Positions 43,250 to 52,136 of a DNA stretch of 64,000 bases are shown here, piece by piece. Each line of letters begins with the position of its first letter. Position 1 is the stretch's first letter. The notes beneath the pieces are model-generated. The model had not been told where the DNA came from, ran no database searches, and saw only the letters and a list, made by a program, of their open reading frames with translations. Origin of the DNA: Acidobacteriota bacterium (GTDB taxonomy: Bacteria > Acidobacteriota > Thermoanaerobaculia > UBA5066); NCBI GenBank assembly GCA_008363385.1, contig RHKY01000019.1, forward strand, positions 25,325-89,324. Direction: 5' to 3'. The translations under genes and the position numbers were made by a program.

Positions 43250-43876
43250 ATGATCCGGACCCTCAGGACGGCCGCGCTCGCCGCGGCCTGCGTCTTCCTC
43301 GTGTCGTGCAGCGCGGACAAGACCCCTGCCGACGCGGCCATCAAGTCGGCGGAGCAGACGATCGCCGCCGCCGCCCCCGAGGCCGAGAAGTTCGTCCCCG
43401 ACCTGCTCAAGTCGGCCCAGGCCGACCTGCAGGCGGCCAAGGACCTCTTCGCCAAGGGCGACTACAAGGGCGCGCTCGCCGCGGGGCAGGCGCTCGCGAC
43501 GAAGGCCGGCGAGCTGGCCAGCGCGGCGAACGCCAAGAAGGCGGAGCTGACGGCGCTGTGGGAGGAGACGAGCGGGTCGGTGCCGAAGATGGTCGAGGCG
43601 ATCAAGAGCCGCGTCGACGTCCTCGGGCAGGCCAAGAAGCTCCCCAAGGGGATGGACGCCGACAAGCTGACGCAGGCCAAGGACGGCCTGGCGGCGATGA
43701 CGTCGAGCTGGGACGCCGCCTCGGCGGCGTTCGGCGCGGGCAACCTGATCGAGGCGGTCGAGAAGTCGAAGGGCCTGAAGGAGAAGGGGACCGAGATCCT
43801 GACCCTCCTCGGGATGGCCCCGGCCGAGCCGGCCGCGGCTCCCGCCGCCGCCCCGCCCGCCGAGCCCGCGAAGTAG
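43250..43876 (+). CDS. Helical lipoprotein, unknown function
   Basis: The 208-residue product has a lipobox (FLVSCSAD) at about residue 20, so the mature Cys would be lipidated. The rest is Ala/Lys/Glu-rich helix with coiled-coil character (ADLQAAKDLFAKGDYKGALAAG) and a Pro/Ala tail. It has no catalytic motif; it may be a structural envelope protein, as its neighbour with LysM suggests. GGAAGGAGA lies ahead of the ATG. A strong terminator follows the stop. Confidence 0.8.
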   Translation: MIRTLRTAALAAACVFLVSCSADKTPADAAIKSAEQTIAAAAPEAEKFVPDLLKSAQADLQAAKDLFAKGDYKGALAAGQALATKAGELASAANAKKAELTALWEETSGSVPKMVEAIKSRVDVLGQAKKLPKGMDADKLTQAKDGLAAMTSSWDAASAAFGAGNLIEAVEKSKGLKEKGTEILTLLGMAPAEPAAAPAAAPPAEPAK

Positions 43877-43915
43877 AGCCGCCGGATCGCGCTCCCGCGC
43901 CTCGGCGCGGGCGAG

Positions 43916-43948
43916 AAGGCCCCGGAGCCCCCGCTCCGGGGCCTTTTC
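43916..43948. terminator. Rho-independent terminator
   Basis: AAGGCCCCGGAG (43916-43927) and CTCCGGGGCCTT (43934-43945) form a perfect 12-bp stem with a 6-base loop and run into TTTT on the plus strand; the A residues on the other side also serve the facing minus-strand gene, whose stop begins at 43949. Confidence 0.85.
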
Positions 43949-46376
43949 ACGCCGCTGCGGCCGCGAGCCCCTCGTAGGCCAGGACGACGAGCGTCTGGTC
44001 GTCCTCGGGCGGGCGGTTCCGGGTGAAGCGGCGGACCGCGGCGAGGACGTCGCGGCGGATCTCCTCGGCCGACCTGAGGCCTGCGGCCGAGAGGACCCGC
44101 TCGAACCTCTCGAACCCGAACGGCTCGCCGTCGTCGTCGGCCGCCTCGATCAGCCCGTCGCTGTAGAGGACGAGCCGGTCCCCGGGAGAGAGGACGGCGA
44201 CGTGCTCGCCGAACGGGTCGCGCCGCTTCACGCCGAGCGGGAAGCCCCAGGCCGACAGCGGCTCCAGCCGCCCGGCGCCGGCCCGGTAGACGTAGGGGTC
44301 GAGGTGCCCCGCCGAGGCGTACCGGAGCTCGCCGGTGCCCAGGTCCAGGACGCCGAAGAAGAAGGTCATCAGCATCCGCTTCGGCGCGGTCCGGAGCACG
44401 TGATCGTTCAGGACCTCGAGGACCCGCCGCGGCGCCACGTCGTACTCGGCCTGCACGAGGAGCGCCGACTTGGCCATCGCCATCAGGATCCCGCTCGTCA
44501 GGCCGTGCCCGGCCACGTCCCCGAACGCCAGCCCCAGCCGCCCGTCGCCGAGCGGGAGGAAGTCGTAGTAGTCGCCGCCGATCTCGGTGGCCGCCCCGTA
44601 GTGCGATGCGACCGAGGCGCCGGAGAGCCGCGGGTCCCTGGAGGGGAGGAGGGCCGCCTGGATCCGGTTGGCCGCCTCGATCTCGGCCTTGACGCGCTCG
44701 CGCTCCACGATCCGCCTCACGTGGGGCGCGAGGTCCTCGTAGGAGTAGGAGACCTCCCGCCCGGACGCGAGACCGGCGGCCGCCAGCGCGAGGAGGACCG
44801 CGAGCGGCACGGCCATCGCGACGACGACGCCGGTCCTGGCCGTCCCTTCCAGGACGCGCGCCAGCGGCAGGAGGCCGAACAGCAGCGACCCGACGAACAC
44901 GGAGGTCGCCGCCGCGAGGAGGTCCCGCGCGAAGAAGACCGCCGCGGCCGCCAGCGGCATCCCGATCCCGAGCAGGAACGCCCAGCCCGCCGGGCCGACC
45001 GGGGCGCGTCCCACGCCGAGGCCGGAGCCGAGGAGCCCCGCGAAGAGGAGGCCGGCCGGCAGGAGCGACACCCCGCGGACCCGCCGGGTCGCCCCGAGGC
45101 CGAACAGGAGGCCGGGGACCGAGACGACGAGGGCCGACATCGCCGCGCCCAGGATCGACGCGATCGGCCCGCCCACGGCGCCGAGGACGAACTGCGTCTC
45201 CTCGCCGAGGCGCGGCGTCAGGAGGCCCGCCGCCAGAGCCGGCCAGGGGAGGAGGTAGGCCGCGGCCGCGACGGCGGGCGCGGCCAGGAGGCCCGTCAGG
45301 AGCGAACCGCCCACGGTGGCGTTCACGCCGTCCCGCCGGACGAGGGCGTCGAAGGAGGCCAGGCGCTGCCCCCAGCGCTCGCGGGCGAAGCTCTCGCCCA
45401 CCGACCAGCCGAGGGAGACGAGGAGGGCGAACGGGACGTCGAAGAAGAGGAGCTTGAAGGCCGCGGTGGCGGCCGCCGTCCCGAGGGCGTCGGTCCCTCC
45501 CATCCCGGTGCCGTGGCCCAGCATCTGCGCGGTCAGGACGTCGGTGACCGCCAGCCCCCCGAGCGTGACGGCGAAGAGCCACGCCCCGATGCCGACCCCC
45601 ACCTCGCCGGCGTGGTACTTGCGCAGGAAGATCGCCAGGAGGACCGCGAGGAGGACGTACAGGAGCGCGAACCGGACGATGCTCCCGACGATGTCCTCCC
45701 CCATCTCGTACTTGAAGGCCCGGCCGTCGGCGTACTCCTCGGAGAGCTGCCAGCCGGCGAGGCGGTCGCCCACGAAAGCGACGTTCAGGAGGAGGCGGAC
45801 GCCCGGCGGCGTCGCGGGGTGGTCGACGCGGTAGCGGAACAGGTGGTCCGTCCGCGCGGAGAGGACGTTCGGCCGGACCGACTCGTAGACCGGCCCCGGC
45901 GCGCCGGGGAACGCGCGCGAGGCGACGAACCGGTCGGCCTCGGCCCGGAGAGCCTCCAAGGCCGGGTGCCCGCCCCCCTCCTCGGCCCGGGCCCTACGGC
46001 GCGCGGAGGTGACCGCGCCGTCCCGCGCGACGTGGACGAAGCCGTAGTCGGGGAACTTCTCCTGCCCGCGCCGGAAGTAGGTGACGACGAAGCCGCCGAG
46101 CCGCGGCCCCAGGACCGGGTCCGAGGAGGCGCGGCGGCGGGCGGCCGGGTTCCGCGACAGCTCGCCCTCCAGGACCCCGGAGCCCTCCCAGACGACGTCC
46201 ACCCAGGCCTTCTCGACCGGGATCCCCAGCTTCCGGGCCTCGGCGTCGGCGACCCGGCGGGCCCCGGCGCGCGTCACCGAGAGGCCGTGCGGCTGCGCGG
46301 CGTCGTAGGCCGGCAGGAGGAGGAAGAGGGCGACCGTCCCCCCCAGGCAGAGGCCGACTGCCAGGATCCGCTTCAT
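43947..46376 (-). CDS. Membrane PP2C-type (RsbU/SpoIIE) serine phosphatase
   Basis: The 809-residue protein has an N-terminal hydrophobic anchor, an extracytoplasmic region (about 25-225), a cluster of about seven membrane helices (225-530) and a C-terminal PP2C domain (about 560-800): IGGDYYDFLPLGDGRL, GDVAGHGLTSGILMAMAK and YSDGLIEAADDD supply the metal-binding aspartates. Proteins of this type reverse phosphorylation of anti-sigma antagonists or other regulators in response to an envelope signal. No anti-sigma partner genes lie next to it. ATG 46376. Confidence 0.88.
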   Translation of the reverse strand: MKRILAVGLCLGGTVALFLLLPAYDAAQPHGLSVTRAGARRVADAEARKLGIPVEKAWVDVVWEGSGVLEGELSRNPAARRRASSDPVLGPRLGGFVVTYFRRGQEKFPDYGFVHVARDGAVTSARRRARAEEGGGHPALEALRAEADRFVASRAFPGAPGPVYESVRPNVLSARTDHLFRYRVDHPATPPGVRLLLNVAFVGDRLAGWQLSEEYADGRAFKYEMGEDIVGSIVRFALLYVLLAVLLAIFLRKYHAGEVGVGIGAWLFAVTLGGLAVTDVLTAQMLGHGTGMGGTDALGTAAATAAFKLLFFDVPFALLVSLGWSVGESFARERWGQRLASFDALVRRDGVNATVGGSLLTGLLAAPAVAAAAYLLPWPALAAGLLTPRLGEETQFVLGAVGGPIASILGAAMSALVVSVPGLLFGLGATRRVRGVSLLPAGLLFAGLLGSGLGVGRAPVGPAGWAFLLGIGMPLAAAAVFFARDLLAAATSVFVGSLLFGLLPLARVLEGTARTGVVVAMAVPLAVLLALAAAGLASGREVSYSYEDLAPHVRRIVERERVKAEIEAANRIQAALLPSRDPRLSGASVASHYGAATEIGGDYYDFLPLGDGRLGLAFGDVAGHGLTSGILMAMAKSALLVQAEYDVAPRRVLEVLNDHVLRTAPKRMLMTFFFGVLDLGTGELRYASAGHLDPYVYRAGAGRLEPLSAWGFPLGVKRRDPFGEHVAVLSPGDRLVLYSDGLIEAADDDGEPFGFERFERVLSAAGLRSAEEIRRDVLAAVRRFTRNRPPEDDQTLVVLAYEGLAAAAA

Positions 46377-46416
46377 CCGGCCGATAGTACGGACGGCACC
46401 CGTCCCGGGTTCCCGC

Positions 46417-47535
46417 TCAGCCTCGCCAGGCGATCCGGTAGACGAGCCCCGCCCGGTCGTCCGAGACGAGGAGCGAGCCGTCGGGCAGCTCCTGGACGTC
46501 GACGGGCCGGCCCCACGCTTCCTCGCCCTTCAGCCACCCCTCGACGAACGGCTCGTAGGAGACGGCGCGCCCCCCGGAGAGGCGGACCAGGGAGACGCGG
46601 TACCCGATTTTCCGGGAGCGGTTCCACGACCCGTGCTCGGCGAGGAAGACCTGTCCGCGGTACTCCTCGGGGAAAGCCGTGCCGCGGTAGAAGCGCATCC
46701 CGAGCGAGGCCACGTGCGGCCCCAGCTTCCGCTCGGGCGGGACGAACTCCGAGCAGGGGCGGCGGGCGCCCAGCTCCGGGTCCGGGACGTCGCCGCCGTG
46801 GCAGTACGGGAAGCCGAAGTGGAGGCCCGCCGCCGGGGCGCGGTTCAGCTCGTCCGGAGGCAGGTCGTCGCCCAGGGCGTCGCGCCCGTTGTCGGTGAAC
46901 CAGAGCTCCTTCGTCTCCGGGTGCCAGTCGAAGCCGACGGTGTTCCTCACGCCCCGCGCGAAGACCTCCATCCCGCTCCCGTCCGGCCGGATCCGGGTGA
47001 TGCTGGCGTACCGCGGGTCGTCGCGCTCGCAGACGTTGCAGGGAGCGCCGACGGGGACGTAGAGCCAGCCGTCCGGCCCGAAGGCGATGAACTTCCAGCC
47101 GTGGTGGGTGTCCTTCGGGTAGGAGTCCGTCACGACGGCCGGTCGCGGCGGGTCCGCGAGCCGCTCCTCGATCCCGTCGAACCGGAGGATCCGGCTCACC
47201 TCGGCCACGTAGAGAGCCCCGTCCTTGACCGCGACCCCGTTGGGCATCTGCAGGCCGCTGGCAACGACGTGGACGGCGTCGGCCTTCCCGTCCCGGTCCG
47301 CGTCCACGACGGCGTAGACGCTCCCGTTCCCGTCGCGCGTCCCCACGAAGAGGGTCCCCTTCTCTCCGACCGTCATCGAGCGGGCGCCCGGGACCTCGGC
47401 GTAGACCGAGACGGCGAAGCCCTTCGGGAGCTTCAGTGTCGAGAGGGGCGCCTCCGCCCGGCCAGGCGGCGGCGCGGTGGCGCCGCAGGCCGCGAGGACC
47501 GCGAGGAGGAGAGGGGGGAGGAGCCGTCCGAGCAC
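46417..47535 (-). CDS. PQQ-dependent sugar (sorbosone-type) dehydrogenase lipoprotein
   Basis: The 372-residue product has a lipobox (LAVLAACGA), so it is probably anchored in the envelope. The body is a GDH-like six-bladed propeller: FAVSVYAEVPGARSM, TDSYPKDTHHGWKFIAFGPDGWLYV (split into HHGWKFIAFGPDGWLYVPVG), NTVGFDWHPETKELWFTDN and LNRAP. His in HHG is the usual catalytic base of this family, which oxidises aldose sugars or sorbosone using PQQ. Substrate is unknown. GTG 47535; 23 bases separate it from the divergent SagB-like gene. Confidence 0.87.
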   Translation of the reverse strand: MLGRLLPPLLLAVLAACGATAPPPGRAEAPLSTLKLPKGFAVSVYAEVPGARSMTVGEKGTLFVGTRDGNGSVYAVVDADRDGKADAVHVVASGLQMPNGVAVKDGALYVAEVSRILRFDGIEERLADPPRPAVVTDSYPKDTHHGWKFIAFGPDGWLYVPVGAPCNVCERDDPRYASITRIRPDGSGMEVFARGVRNTVGFDWHPETKELWFTDNGRDALGDDLPPDELNRAPAAGLHFGFPYCHGGDVPDPELGARRPCSEFVPPERKLGPHVASLGMRFYRGTAFPEEYRGQVFLAEHGSWNRSRKIGYRVSLVRLSGGRAVSYEPFVEGWLKGEEAWGRPVDVQELPDGSLLVSDDRAGLVYRIAWRG

Positions 47536-47543
47536 GCTCCCCG

Positions 47544-47549
47544 TATCGT
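47544..47549 (+). promoter_or_regulatory. -10-like box of the SagB-type gene
   Basis: TATCGT ends 9 bases before the GTG at 47559 in a 23-base divergent gap, so transcription would start at or next to the start codon (leaderless). The -35, if any, would lie inside the sugar dehydrogenase gene. Confidence 0.35.
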
Positions 47550-47558
47550 AGCTTCCTC

Positions 47559-49199
47559 GTGGAACCCGCCGACGTCGCCCTCGCCTACCACGAGAGGACG
47601 AAGCACCATCTCCACCGCTTCGCCCGGTCGCTCGGCTACCTCGACTGGGCCACGATGCCCGAGCCCTTCCGGACGTGGGACGGCGCGCCGGTCCTCCCGC
47701 TCCCGCTCGCCGCCGACCGGCTCCCCGCGACGTACGACCAGACCCTCCGTCCCGGGGCGCTCCCGCCCGCCCCGCCCGCGCTCGAGACGCTGGCGACGCT
47801 CCTCGAGCTGTCGCTCGGCCTCTCGGCCTGGAAACAGGCCGGCTGGAACCGCTGGGCGCTCCGGTGCAACCCGTCGAGCGGGAACCTCCACCCGACCGAG
47901 GGGTACCTCCTCGTCCCCGGCTTCCCGGGGCTCCCGCCCGGGCTCTGGCACTACGTCAGCCGCGACCACGCCCTGGAGCGCCGCGCCGCGCCCGGCGACG
48001 ACGGAGCCTCTCGCCTCTCCTCCGCGCTCGGCGGAGCGTTCCTCGTCGGCCTCTCCTCGATCCCGTGGCGGGAGGCGTGGAAGTACGGCGAGCGGGCCTA
48101 CCGGTACTGCCAGCACGACGCCGGGCACGCGCTGGCCGCGGTCCGGCTGGCGGCCGCCGCGCTCGGCTGGCGGGTCCGCCTCCTGGACCTCCCCGAGGCG
48201 GACGTGGCGGCTCTCCTCGGCCTCGACCGCGACGAGGACGCCACGGGGATCGACCCGCTCGACCGCGAGAGGCCCGACTTCCTCCTCCTCGCGGGGCCTT
48301 CGGAGGCCGTCGCGCCGGAGCCCGCCCTCGACGCCTCGCTCCTGTCCGGGGCCCGGTGGTCAGGCCGGCCCAACGCGCTGAGCCCGGAGCACCTTCGCTG
48401 GGAGGTCCTCGACGAGGTGGCCGAGGCGTGCTCGCGGCGAGGTGGGGCGGCTGGTCCTCCCGTGCCGCGCCCGCCCGGCGACCGCGGGCTCCCCCCGCCC
48501 GGGCCGCGCCCCTTCGAGCCCTTCTCGAGCCTGGCGAGGCGGCGCCGGAGCGCCGTCGGCTTCGACGGGGCGACGCCCTACCCGCTCGCGGCGTTCGCGG
48601 CGACGCTCGACCTCCTCCTCTCCCGCCCCGGCGTGCCGCCGTGGGACGCCTTGCCCTGGGAGCCCCTCGTCCACCCGGTCCTCCTCGTCCACCGGGTGGA
48701 GGGGATCGAGCCGGGCCTCTACGCCCTCCCGCGGAGCCCCGAGGGGGAAGCGCTCCTCCGCGCCGGCCTCTCGAGGAGCTTCGAGTGGCGCCCGGTCGGC
48801 TCCGTCCCGGCCCACCTCCCGCTCCGCCTCCTCGTGCCGGGCGACTTCCGGGAGAGGGCCCGGACGGTCAGCTGCCACCAGCCGATCGCCTCCGACGGGG
48901 CGTTCGCGGTGGCCATGCTGGCGCCCCTCCCGGCCGTCGTCCGCGAGCGGGGGGCCCGGTGGTACCCGAGGCTCTTCCACGAGGCGGGCGCCCTGGGGCA
49001 GGTCCTCTACCTCGAGGCCGAGGCCTGGGGGCTCCGCGGGACGGGGATCGGCTGCTTCTTCGACGACGCGGTCCACGACCTCCTCGGCGTCGCGGACGGG
49101 GCGCTCCAGAGCCTCTACCACTTCACGGCCGGAGCGCCCCTCGACGACCCGCGGGTCTCGACCTCCCCTCCCTACGCCCACCTCACGGGCCGGCTCTGA
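47559..49199 (+). CDS. SagB-type FMN dehydrogenase / nitroreductase-like protein
   Basis: The 546-residue protein starts YHERTKHHLHRFARS and has two nitroreductase-like halves, with RCNPSSGNLHPTEGYLL in the first and HEAGALGQVLYLEAEAWGL, GIGCFFDDAVHDLLG in the second. This is the SagB/ThcOx family, whose characterised members use FMN to oxidise azolines in peptides; standalone members have unknown substrates. No peptide precursor or cyclodehydratase gene lies nearby, so a RiPP role is not supported here. The longer frame from 47436 overlaps the divergent gene and is not used. Confidence 0.87.
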   Translation: MEPADVALAYHERTKHHLHRFARSLGYLDWATMPEPFRTWDGAPVLPLPLAADRLPATYDQTLRPGALPPAPPALETLATLLELSLGLSAWKQAGWNRWALRCNPSSGNLHPTEGYLLVPGFPGLPPGLWHYVSRDHALERRAAPGDDGASRLSSALGGAFLVGLSSIPWREAWKYGERAYRYCQHDAGHALAAVRLAAAALGWRVRLLDLPEADVAALLGLDRDEDATGIDPLDRERPDFLLLAGPSEAVAPEPALDASLLSGARWSGRPNALSPEHLRWEVLDEVAEACSRRGGAAGPPVPRPPGDRGLPPPGPRPFEPFSSLARRRRSAVGFDGATPYPLAAFAATLDLLLSRPGVPPWDALPWEPLVHPVLLVHRVEGIEPGLYALPRSPEGEALLRAGLSRSFEWRPVGSVPAHLPLRLLVPGDFRERARTVSCHQPIASDGAFAVAMLAPLPAVVRERGARWYPRLFHEAGALGQVLYLEAEAWGLRGTGIGCFFDDAVHDLLGVADGALQSLYHFTAGAPLDDPRVSTSPPYAHLTGRL

Positions 49200-49221
49200 A
49201 CCCCGCCGGGCCTTTCCCCCG

Positions 49222-49227
49222 TATCCT
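49222..49227 (+). promoter_or_regulatory. -10-like box of the M16 peptidase operon
   Basis: TATCCT lies 15 bases before the ATG at 49243, with GGCGGAGGA between them as ribosome site. No -35 is clear. Confidence 0.3.
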
Positions 49228-49242
49228 GTCGGCGGAGGACCG

Positions 49243-50640
49243 ATGTCGCGACACGACCTCGCCCCGCTCCTCGCCCTCACCCTCGTCCTCGCCTCTCCCA
49301 TCGCCGCCGGCGAAGGCCCCCCCGACCCGTGCGCGGCGGCACGCGTCACGATCCCGTACCGGATGCGGACGCTCCCGAACGGGCTCGTGGTCGTCGTCCA
49401 CGAGGACCGCTCGACACCCGTCGCGTCCGTGAACACCTGGTACCACGTCGGGTCGGGGCGCGAGACGCCGGGCCGGACCGGGCTCGCCCACTTCTTCGAG
49501 CACGTCATGTTCGGCGGCTCGGCGAACGTCCCCGAGGGGATGTTCGACCGGTGGCTGGAGGCGGCCGGGGGCGACAACAACGGCTCGACCGACTCGGACC
49601 GGACGAACTACTTCGAGGACGTCCCGTCCAACGCCGTCGAGCTGGCCCTCTTCCTGGAGGCGGACCGGATGGCGACGCTCGCCTCCGTCCTGACGAAGGA
49701 GCGGATGGACCAGCAGCGGGACGTGGTGAAGAACGAGCGGCGGCAGGCCTACGAGAACGCGCCGTACGGAATGGCGCCGATCCTCCTGGCCGAGGCCCTC
49801 TTCCCGGAGGGTCACCCGTACCGCTGGCCGACGATCGGCTCGATGGAGGACCTCTCGGCCGCCACGGCCGAGGACGCCCGGGCCTTCTTCCGGAACTGGT
49901 ACGGCCCGGCGAACGCGTCGGTCGTCATCGCGGGCGACGTGGAGCCCGAGGCGGCCTTCGCGATGGCGGCCCGGTGGTTCGGGGAGATCCCTCCCGGGAC
50001 CGCCCACGAGCCGCCGGCGCCGCGGCCGGTGAAGCTCGAGCGCGAGAAGCGCCTCGTGCTGGAGGACGACGTCGAGCTGCCCCGCCTCTATCTCTCGTGG
50101 CCGCTGCCTCACCGGCTCGCGCCCGCGATCCCCGCGCTCGAGTCGGCGGCCGCGATCCTGGCCGACGGGAAGAGCTCGCGCCTCTACCGGCGCCTCGTCT
50201 ACGAGCTGGCCGTGGCGCTCGACGTGAGCGCCGACGTCTTCCCCGGCGCCCTCGCCTCCACGTTCGACGTCACGGTCACGGCCCGCCCCGGGCACGGGCT
50301 GTCCGAGGTCGCCCGCCTCGTGGACGAGGAGGTGGCGCGGCTCGCGGCCGAGCCGCCGTCCGAGCGGGAGGTGGCGCGGGCCGCCAACCAGTGGGAGGCG
50401 GCCCTCCTCTCGGGGCTCGAGCGCGTCGGCGGCTTCGGCGGCAAGGCGGACACCCTGAACTCGTACCTCGTCACCACCGGCAACCCCGACTACGCCGCCG
50501 AGGACCTCGCCGCCCACCGGGCCGTCGCCCCCTCCGACGTGAGCCTCGCCGCGGCGACGTGGCTCGGCGCCGGGCGCGCGTCGCTGTCCGTCGTGCCGAA
50601 GGGGAAACGGGACCTCGCCCTGCCGGAGGTGGCGAAGTGA
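49243..50640 (+). CDS. M16 family zinc metallopeptidase, catalytic subunit
   Basis: The 465-residue protein has a signal peptide (about 1-22) and the inverted zinc motif in GLAHFFEHVMF (HxxEH), with a third ligand in VKNERRQAYEN. These are the features of a pitrilysin-type M16B peptidase that degrades or processes peptides in the periplasm. The C-terminal half keeps the homologous fold without the zinc site. The ATG has GGAGGA 5 bases upstream, and its stop overlaps the second M16 gene, so the two are made together as a heterodimer. Confidence 0.93.
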   Translation: MSRHDLAPLLALTLVLASPIAAGEGPPDPCAAARVTIPYRMRTLPNGLVVVVHEDRSTPVASVNTWYHVGSGRETPGRTGLAHFFEHVMFGGSANVPEGMFDRWLEAAGGDNNGSTDSDRTNYFEDVPSNAVELALFLEADRMATLASVLTKERMDQQRDVVKNERRQAYENAPYGMAPILLAEALFPEGHPYRWPTIGSMEDLSAATAEDARAFFRNWYGPANASVVIAGDVEPEAAFAMAARWFGEIPPGTAHEPPAPRPVKLEREKRLVLEDDVELPRLYLSWPLPHRLAPAIPALESAAAILADGKSSRLYRRLVYELAVALDVSADVFPGALASTFDVTVTARPGHGLSEVARLVDEEVARLAAEPPSEREVARAANQWEAALLSGLERVGGFGGKADTLNSYLVTTGNPDYAAEDLAAHRAVAPSDVSLAAATWLGAGRASLSVVPKGKRDLALPEVAK

Positions 50641-52070
50641 GGCGCGCCTCGCGGTTCCTCCCGGTCCTCCTCCTCCCGGCGGCCCTCCTGGCCGTCGACC
50701 GCAGCAAGCCCCCGGCCGCCGGCGAGCCTCGCCCGTTCCGGATGCCGGCGACGACGAAGCTGGTCCTCGGCAACGGCCTGCCGGTGACGGTGGCCGAGAT
50801 GCGAGAGGTCCCGGTCGTCTCGGCCGTCCTCGTCGTCAAGAGCGGCGCCGCCGTCGACCCGCCCTCGCGGCACGGTCTGGCGTGGCTCGTGGCCGAGCTC
50901 CTCGACGAGGGGGCGGCAGGCCGTGACGCCCTGGCGCTCGACGACGCGATCTCCGTCCTCGGCGCGCGCCTGACGACCCGCGCGACCTGGGACGGCTCCA
51001 GCGTCTCGCTCTCGGTGCCGGCTTCGCGGTTCCCCGAGGCCCTCGCGCTGATGGCCGACGTGGCCGTGAGGCCCGACTTCCCGGAGAAGGAGCTGACGCG
51101 GGTCCGAAAGGAGACCTTCGCCGCCCTCCTCGCCGCCCGGTCCGACCCGGACGAGATCGCCCGCCGGGCGCTCCTCCTCGGCGTCTTCGGGAAGAGCCAC
51201 CGGTACGGTGCGCCCCTCGGGGGCGACGCCCGGACGCTCTCGGCGATCGGCGTGGCCGACGTGCGCTCGTTCCACTCCGCCCGGTACCGGCCGGGGAACG
51301 CCGCCCTCGTCGTGGCCGGGGACGTGACCGCCGCGTCGCTCGCGCCCCTCCTGGAGCGCACGTTCGGCTCCTGGGAGGCGGGGGCCACCGCCTCGGCGGC
51401 CGTCCCGGCCCCGAAGGGCCTCGCGACCCGCCGCGTCCTCCTCGTCGACAAGCCGGGGGCCGAGCAGTCCGCCCTCAGGGCCGGCCTCGTCGGCCCCCCG
51501 CGCGCGACCCCGGACCTGCCGGTGCTCGAGGTCGTCAACACGCTCCTCGGCGGCTCCTTCACGTCGCGGCTGAACGACAACCTCCGCGAGAGGCACGGCT
51601 GGACGTACGGCGCCTACTCGTACTTCGACACCCGGAAGGTGGGCGGCCTCTTCGCCGTCGCGACCGACGTGGAGACGGCGGTCACCGCCGACGCGGTCTC
51701 CGAGATCGTCAAGGAGCTCCAGCGGATCCGGACTCCCGCGCCCCCCGCGGAGGTCGACCGGGCCCGGCGCTACTACGCCCTCGGCCTCCCGAAGGAGGTC
51801 GAGACGACGGGGCAGGTCGCCGCGCGCCTGGCCGACTCGGCCCTGAACGGCCTGCCGGACGGCTACTGGGAGGACCTCGTCGCCCGCGCGCTGGCGGCCG
51901 ACGGCAAGGCGCTCCAGGCCGCTGCCCGCGCGCGGATCGACCCCGGCGTCCTGTCCGTCGTCGTCGTCGGCGACCGCGCGAAGGTGGAGGCCCCGCTCCG
52001 CGCGCTGAAGCTCGGCGACCTGACGGTGGCGACGCTCGACGAGGTGATGGGAGCGCCGCCTCCGGAGTAG
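50637..52070 (+). CDS. M16 family peptidase-like, non-catalytic subunit
   Basis: The 477-residue paralogue has a signal-like N-terminus (FLPVLLLPAALLAV) and no HxxEH; at the corresponding place it reads RHGLAWLVAEL. It keeps the Arg/Tyr element GGSFTSRLNDNL / RHGWTYGAYS, which in two-subunit M16B enzymes binds the substrate. It therefore pairs with the gene before it. GTG 50637 overlaps the previous TGA. Confidence 0.9.
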   Translation: MRRASRFLPVLLLPAALLAVDRSKPPAAGEPRPFRMPATTKLVLGNGLPVTVAEMREVPVVSAVLVVKSGAAVDPPSRHGLAWLVAELLDEGAAGRDALALDDAISVLGARLTTRATWDGSSVSLSVPASRFPEALALMADVAVRPDFPEKELTRVRKETFAALLAARSDPDEIARRALLLGVFGKSHRYGAPLGGDARTLSAIGVADVRSFHSARYRPGNAALVVAGDVTAASLAPLLERTFGSWEAGATASAAVPAPKGLATRRVLLVDKPGAEQSALRAGLVGPPRATPDLPVLEVVNTLLGGSFTSRLNDNLRERHGWTYGAYSYFDTRKVGGLFAVATDVETAVTADAVSEIVKELQRIRTPAPPAEVDRARRYYALGLPKEVETTGQVAARLADSALNGLPDGYWEDLVARALAADGKALQAAARARIDPGVLSVVVVGDRAKVEAPLRALKLGDLTVATLDEVMGAPPPE

Positions 52071-52136
52071 AGCCCGGACCGAAGCGCGACGCCCGGATTC
52101 CTTGCCGCGTGCCTCGCTCGGCGGCGAGCCGGTCCG

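Noticed and set aside
47436-47558. N-terminal extension of the SagB-type protein
   Set aside because: It runs through the divergent sugar dehydrogenase signal-peptide region; the family starts with the YHERTKHHLH block.
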